Origin: Montifringilla adamsi
Lineage: Eukaryota; Chordata; Aves; Passeriformes; Passeridae
Length of the DNA stretch: 64,000 bases
Direction of reading: 5' to 3'
NCBI GenBank assembly: GCA_017590115.1
Contig: JAGGNK010003335.1
Location: 11,470,286-11,534,285 of the forward strand
The position numbers were made by a program, and so were the translations under genes. Positions within the stretch are counted from its first letter, which is position 1. Every line of letters starts with the position of its first letter. The notes below the pieces were generated by a model, which worked only from the letters and a program-made list of their open reading frames with translations, was not told where the DNA came from and did no database searches. Of the stretch, positions 60,890 through 64,000 are shown one piece after another.

Positions 60890-61175
60890 TCTTCTTGGAG
60901 CCTGTGAATTATTAATAAACTAATTTCTCTTTATAGTTCAATCTTTGGAGACTTAAAGCGCTCACTCAAATGCACTGAACAAGAGGAATGCTTCAGCTCC
61001 AATCAGCTCCCATCTTCTTTGGAAATGCTGGCCTTGAGGTATCTTTGAGTCTTTGAAATCAATCTTTTATTCAGCTGGGAATTTCTGATGCCTTGGCGGT
61101 CTGGTCTGTTAATTCTGCCTAATGCCCTGTTTAAGTTTGGGGCATTTCTATCGGATGATTTTCTGCTTTTACTTT
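60890..61175. promoter_or_regulatory. Putative conserved block that may contain a 102-nt exon
   Basis: The section 60937-61038 is bounded by a good acceptor (TTTCTCTTTATAG) and an acceptable donor (GAG/gtatct), is 102 nt long and is open in one frame only. It would encode 33 residues starting SIFGDLKRSLKCTEQEE; the frame hits TGA at 61046 if unspliced. I recognise no protein family in it. Sequence after it (GCCTTGGCGGTCTGG and TCTATCGGATG) keeps CpG and looks like the other conserved blocks, so an enhancer is as likely as an exon. Confidence 0.3.
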
Positions 61176-63654
61176 ACTGAAGGACTAAGAGCATCCCTCT
61201 CTCCCTTCACTATATCCCTGTTCCTTTGTCTCCAAGTGGAAACAAAAATGTTTGTTGGGCTTAACAAGTAAGAGGGGGGTGGGATGATCAAGAAAATACC
61301 CAAAGTGGCACCTAGGTGAGATCTTGTGGAGTTTTCCAAAGGCAGATTAATGCAGCTTGATCTCTAGGATCAGGAGTGCAGATGTCAGAGGGATCTCTGA
61401 AGGTTTTCATCACTCCTGCCTCACCTGAGGGTTTCCCATTCTTGGTTTATCAGTAGCACTACCACAGCTGAGGGAGAGGAGAGGGGGAAATCAGGGAATG
61501 AAGGAGGCCAGGGCAAAACCCTGAAGTTCTGTGTCCACCAGGATGGGAACAGCCTGCAACATCTGGGCTGCCCAGTTTTGTCTGCTGTCCTCTGGATCAT
61601 TTGGACCAAGATCTGGATCATAGAATAACTGTGTAACATCTTCCATAGAGGGCTAGCATGAACCAGAAATTACAAGACTGGGAGATTTTTATTAAAAAAT
61701 TATTATTTCCTCTTCCCCAGAGCAAGGGCTGAGAGCTGGACAAACTCATTTCAGTTGTGATCCTGTGAAACAAAAGCTCTCAATGATAAAGCAACATTGT
61801 TTGGTCTTTCCATTCTCATGCTTCTAAAAAAAGCTACTAAATGACTGAAAAGGTCCACATGAAATTTAAAAATAGGCTGAGGGGCTGGGTTACAAGTCAC
61901 TGAGCTCCATGTGGTCAAATAAAAACAACTATAGCAAAAAATTACAGTGCTAATTTAAGCTGTACAACAGAATTTCATTTACCAGAAACATTTAACTAAA
62001 GAAAACCACATTAAGGCAGTGGCCTTCATTAACAAAAATGTCCTGTGCAGAGGTGACTTCCCAGTTAAAATTTTTGGGGAAAAACAATGTGACCCCTGAA
62101 AGAAAATTTAAAACAAAACGGTTAAAGAAAAAAAAAGTCAGGATTTCACTAATGTCTGATGTGTCTCTCTTCCTCAGTTCTTACTTGTGGGGCTGTTTGG
62201 AGACTCTTGATCTCCTTTGTGTGGGATAAATCTGCAGAAGCTCCGCTGGATGCAGAGCTCGGTGCCGGCTCTGTTTGTGCAAACCCGTGGTGTGAGCAGG
62301 GCTGGTGGTGGCACAGAGGGACAGAAGGGTTTTCTGTAGAGGATTCATTTTCCAGCTCTCTCTGAGCAGCTCTGAAAGGCTGTGAAAACACATCCAAACC
62401 CGGGAAAACACATCCAAACCCAGGAAAACACATCCAAACCTGGGAAAAACACATCCAAACCCAGGAAAACACATCCAAACCCGGGAAAGGGAAAGGCTTC
62501 ACTCTGCTGGTGTGCAGGGGGATCCCCAGCAAGGCACAAAACCAATTTGATTCCAGCCTCCCGTTGAGGTCAATGGGATTTGTGTACCTCAGCCCATGAA
62601 GGTCTTTGGGAAATTCCAGCCATGAAGGTTAATTATAAGCCTTTAATTAATCAGACATTCACTGTGGGCTGAAGTGGTCTGGCTGTCTGAGCTCCGGCAG
62701 GTCCTTAATTAACACCACTGGGGGCTGGGGAATGGGGTGACTTTGAGGCAGCTGCAGGTCTCTGGTGAAGGCTGGAATGGAGAAGGCTGGAATGCTCAGG
62801 ATGGGGGCTGGAGATGCTGACAGGGGGCCAGGGTTGAGCCCTGGGCTGGGGACAGTGACTTGTGCCATCCATGTCAGGTGCAGTCAGTGAATGAGCCCCC
62901 CAAGGTGAACAGAGAAAAAAAAAAATCAAGGTTTTGTTATTCCTTATGCATGAAAAATTAGAATAAATTGGCAACTAGAATAAAAAATCCAGACTGGCTG
63001 GCTTACTTGGTGAAGCTTTTTAAAGCAGGCCTCTTAATTTAAAATTACCTAAAAAATGAGGTAGCAGTAAATTATGTCTCTGAACTTTTCTTTTTTCATA
63101 AATGTAAAGAGTAATTTTTGAACTACAGAAGAATTTATCATCTCCTGGGTTTCCCTGGCCAGTTAAACTCTCTAACATGTGGCTGGTGCTCTGGAGGTAC
63201 CTGGGGCAGAAAGGATCTTGACTCTCTGCAGAATATGGGAATATGGCCTGAGAGAGAACTTCTGGCCTCCCTCAAACCAAAAGCAAAGTAGCATTAACTT
63301 CAAGGGATCTGGGATTTCTCTCAAATAATATTATTAGCAATGCTTCAATGGTCTTTAACTTAATAAAAACAAAATGGCAGCATTAGAGAGAGAGATGCTT
63401 ATGAGGGAATAAAAAAGCCATTTTGTTTCTCCCAAAATTACAGGAACTCTATTTTTTTTCCTCCAAACTCACACTGCATTTCTAGTAAGAGGCAAAAATA
63501 TGGTGTGGGAGAAAAAAACTCTCACTTGATGCACTGAAACATTTTTAACTATCCAAACAATGGAAGCTGCATGAGAAAACCAGAGAGGGCTCCTAAAACA
63601 TGACGCCAACAATAAAAAAAAAGAAAATAAATATCCCCATTCTTGGTGGACGCC
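61176..63654. other. Non-coding stretch, minisatellite only
   Basis: No gene is seen. The only clear feature is the 20-bp minisatellite at 62.38 kb, which keeps frames open on both strands and so produces repetitive chance peptides. GC rises slightly around 62.2-62.9 kb. Confidence 0.6.
62384..62484 (+). repeat. Five-copy 20-bp minisatellite
   Basis: Units of GAAAACACATCCAAACCCGG lie at 62384-62403, 62404-62423, 62424-62443, 62444-62464 (one extra A) and 62465-62484. They vary at the CCGG/CCAG/CTGG end. A GGGAAAGGGAAAGG section follows. The minus strand has the mirrored frame. Copy number is likely variable. Confidence 0.97.
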
Positions 63655-63790
63655 TGTTTCTTTAAGCAGCTGTTTCTTGTCTCTGAGGTAACAAAGTTGT
63701 CATGTGATGCATCTGTTACCATGGCAATAATCTGTAATTGTGCAGAAAATCCACCAAAGTAGCGTGCAAGTCCTTGGTGAATTGGACAGA
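63655..63790. promoter_or_regulatory. Putative element with RFX X-box
   Basis: GTTACCATGGCAAT at 63715-63728 matches 12 of 14 positions of the palindromic RFX X-box GTTGCCATGGCAAC; the left half GTTACC is itself an allowed half-site. TCATGTGATGC (E-box-like), TAATCTGTAATTG and an AGTAGCGTGC CpG word lie nearby. RFX proteins drive ciliary and MHC class II genes, and a promoter or enhancer role is possible. No transcript start is evident. Confidence 0.45.
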
Positions 63791-64000
63791 GAGAAAAATC
63801 ACCCCTGTGCAAGCCTTGAATTGGTGCTGTTGTGCAACTGCCTTGGCCAAGGCAGCCCAGCTTCACCTCCAATGAATTTCCTGGATTTATTGGCTCTGCT
63901 GCTGGTGCCCGGTGTTTGCCTGGTGTTTAAGCACCCTCCCCACAGCTGGTGGGTCGTGGGCATCTTTTCCACCCTCTCCTGCCACATTCAGGGCATTTTA
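63791..64000. other. Window end, nothing recognised
   Basis: Non-coding by appearance; the frames that cross the end have no recognisable feature. Confidence 0.5.

Noticed and set aside
61616..61633. ATCATAGAATAACTGTG, reminiscent of the CR1 LINE 3' end octamer repeat
   Set aside because: Only one partial unit and no neighbouring CR1-like sequence.
62149..62532. 127-codon minus-strand frame with repeating WMCF/GCVF pattern
   Set aside because: The pattern is the translation of the 20-bp minisatellite and has no meaning outside it.

Overview
The window looks like non-coding DNA from a vertebrate nuclear genome, most likely a bird and perhaps a songbird. Base composition is moderate (about 42-43% GC by eye), CpG is depleted except in a few patches, and stop codons are dense in all six frames. 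No reading frame resembles a known protein. Interspersed repeats are sparse: I recognise only two short LTR-like remnants, whose wording resembles avian endogenous-retrovirus solo LTRs. Simple repeats and long A/T homopolymers are common. I see no rRNA, tRNA, snRNA, CRISPR, bacterial or phage feature. The bird assignment is an inference from texture and the LTR-like remnants; no marker gene is present to prove it. Layout: 1-7.4 kb is plain non-coding DNA with several short perfect inverted repeats. About 7.4-10.6 kb is the densest block of putative conserved non-coding elements (CNEs): HOX/CDX-type TTTATTGC sites, a roughly 1 kb element with two copies of an ATAATGCGG[5]CCGC motif, and TAAT-rich blocks. 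10.6-19.5 kb is mostly featureless, with a composite poly-T tract. 19.5-20.7 kb holds two more CNE-like blocks. 20.7-34.4 kb is plain sequence interrupted by a CpG-bearing patch (26.5-26.9 kb), further CNE-like blocks (24.0, 29.7 and 32.2 kb) and long homopolymers. 34.4-34.7 kb is a CpG-retaining block with an octamer site. 35-43 kb carries a 43-A run, the best exon-like splice-site pair (36129-36417) and an LTR-like remnant (40.57 kb). 43.1-43.7 kb is a long AT-rich CNE-like block, followed at 44.2 kb by a TA/TG microsatellite. 47.1-47.6 kb is an LTR-like remnant on the minus strand. 53.8, 56.3, 58.7-59.3, 60.9-61.2 and 63.7 kb are further CNE-like blocks, the last with a near-perfect RFX X-box. 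A five-copy 20-bp minisatellite lies at 62.38-62.48 kb. Interpretation: many CNE-like blocks spread through gene-free DNA is the usual look of the regulatory landscape, or a large intron, of a developmental regulator gene lying outside the window. I cannot name that gene. CNE calls rest on sequence texture (intact homeodomain, SOX, POU or GATA-type words, locally retained CpG, no repeat decay) and not on an alignment, so their edges and their conservation are unproven. Nothing here reads as a new protein-coding or defence system. The most useful leads are the 7.4-8.6 kb element cluster, the 26.8 kb palindrome in a CpG patch, the X-box at 63.7 kb and the possible small exons.
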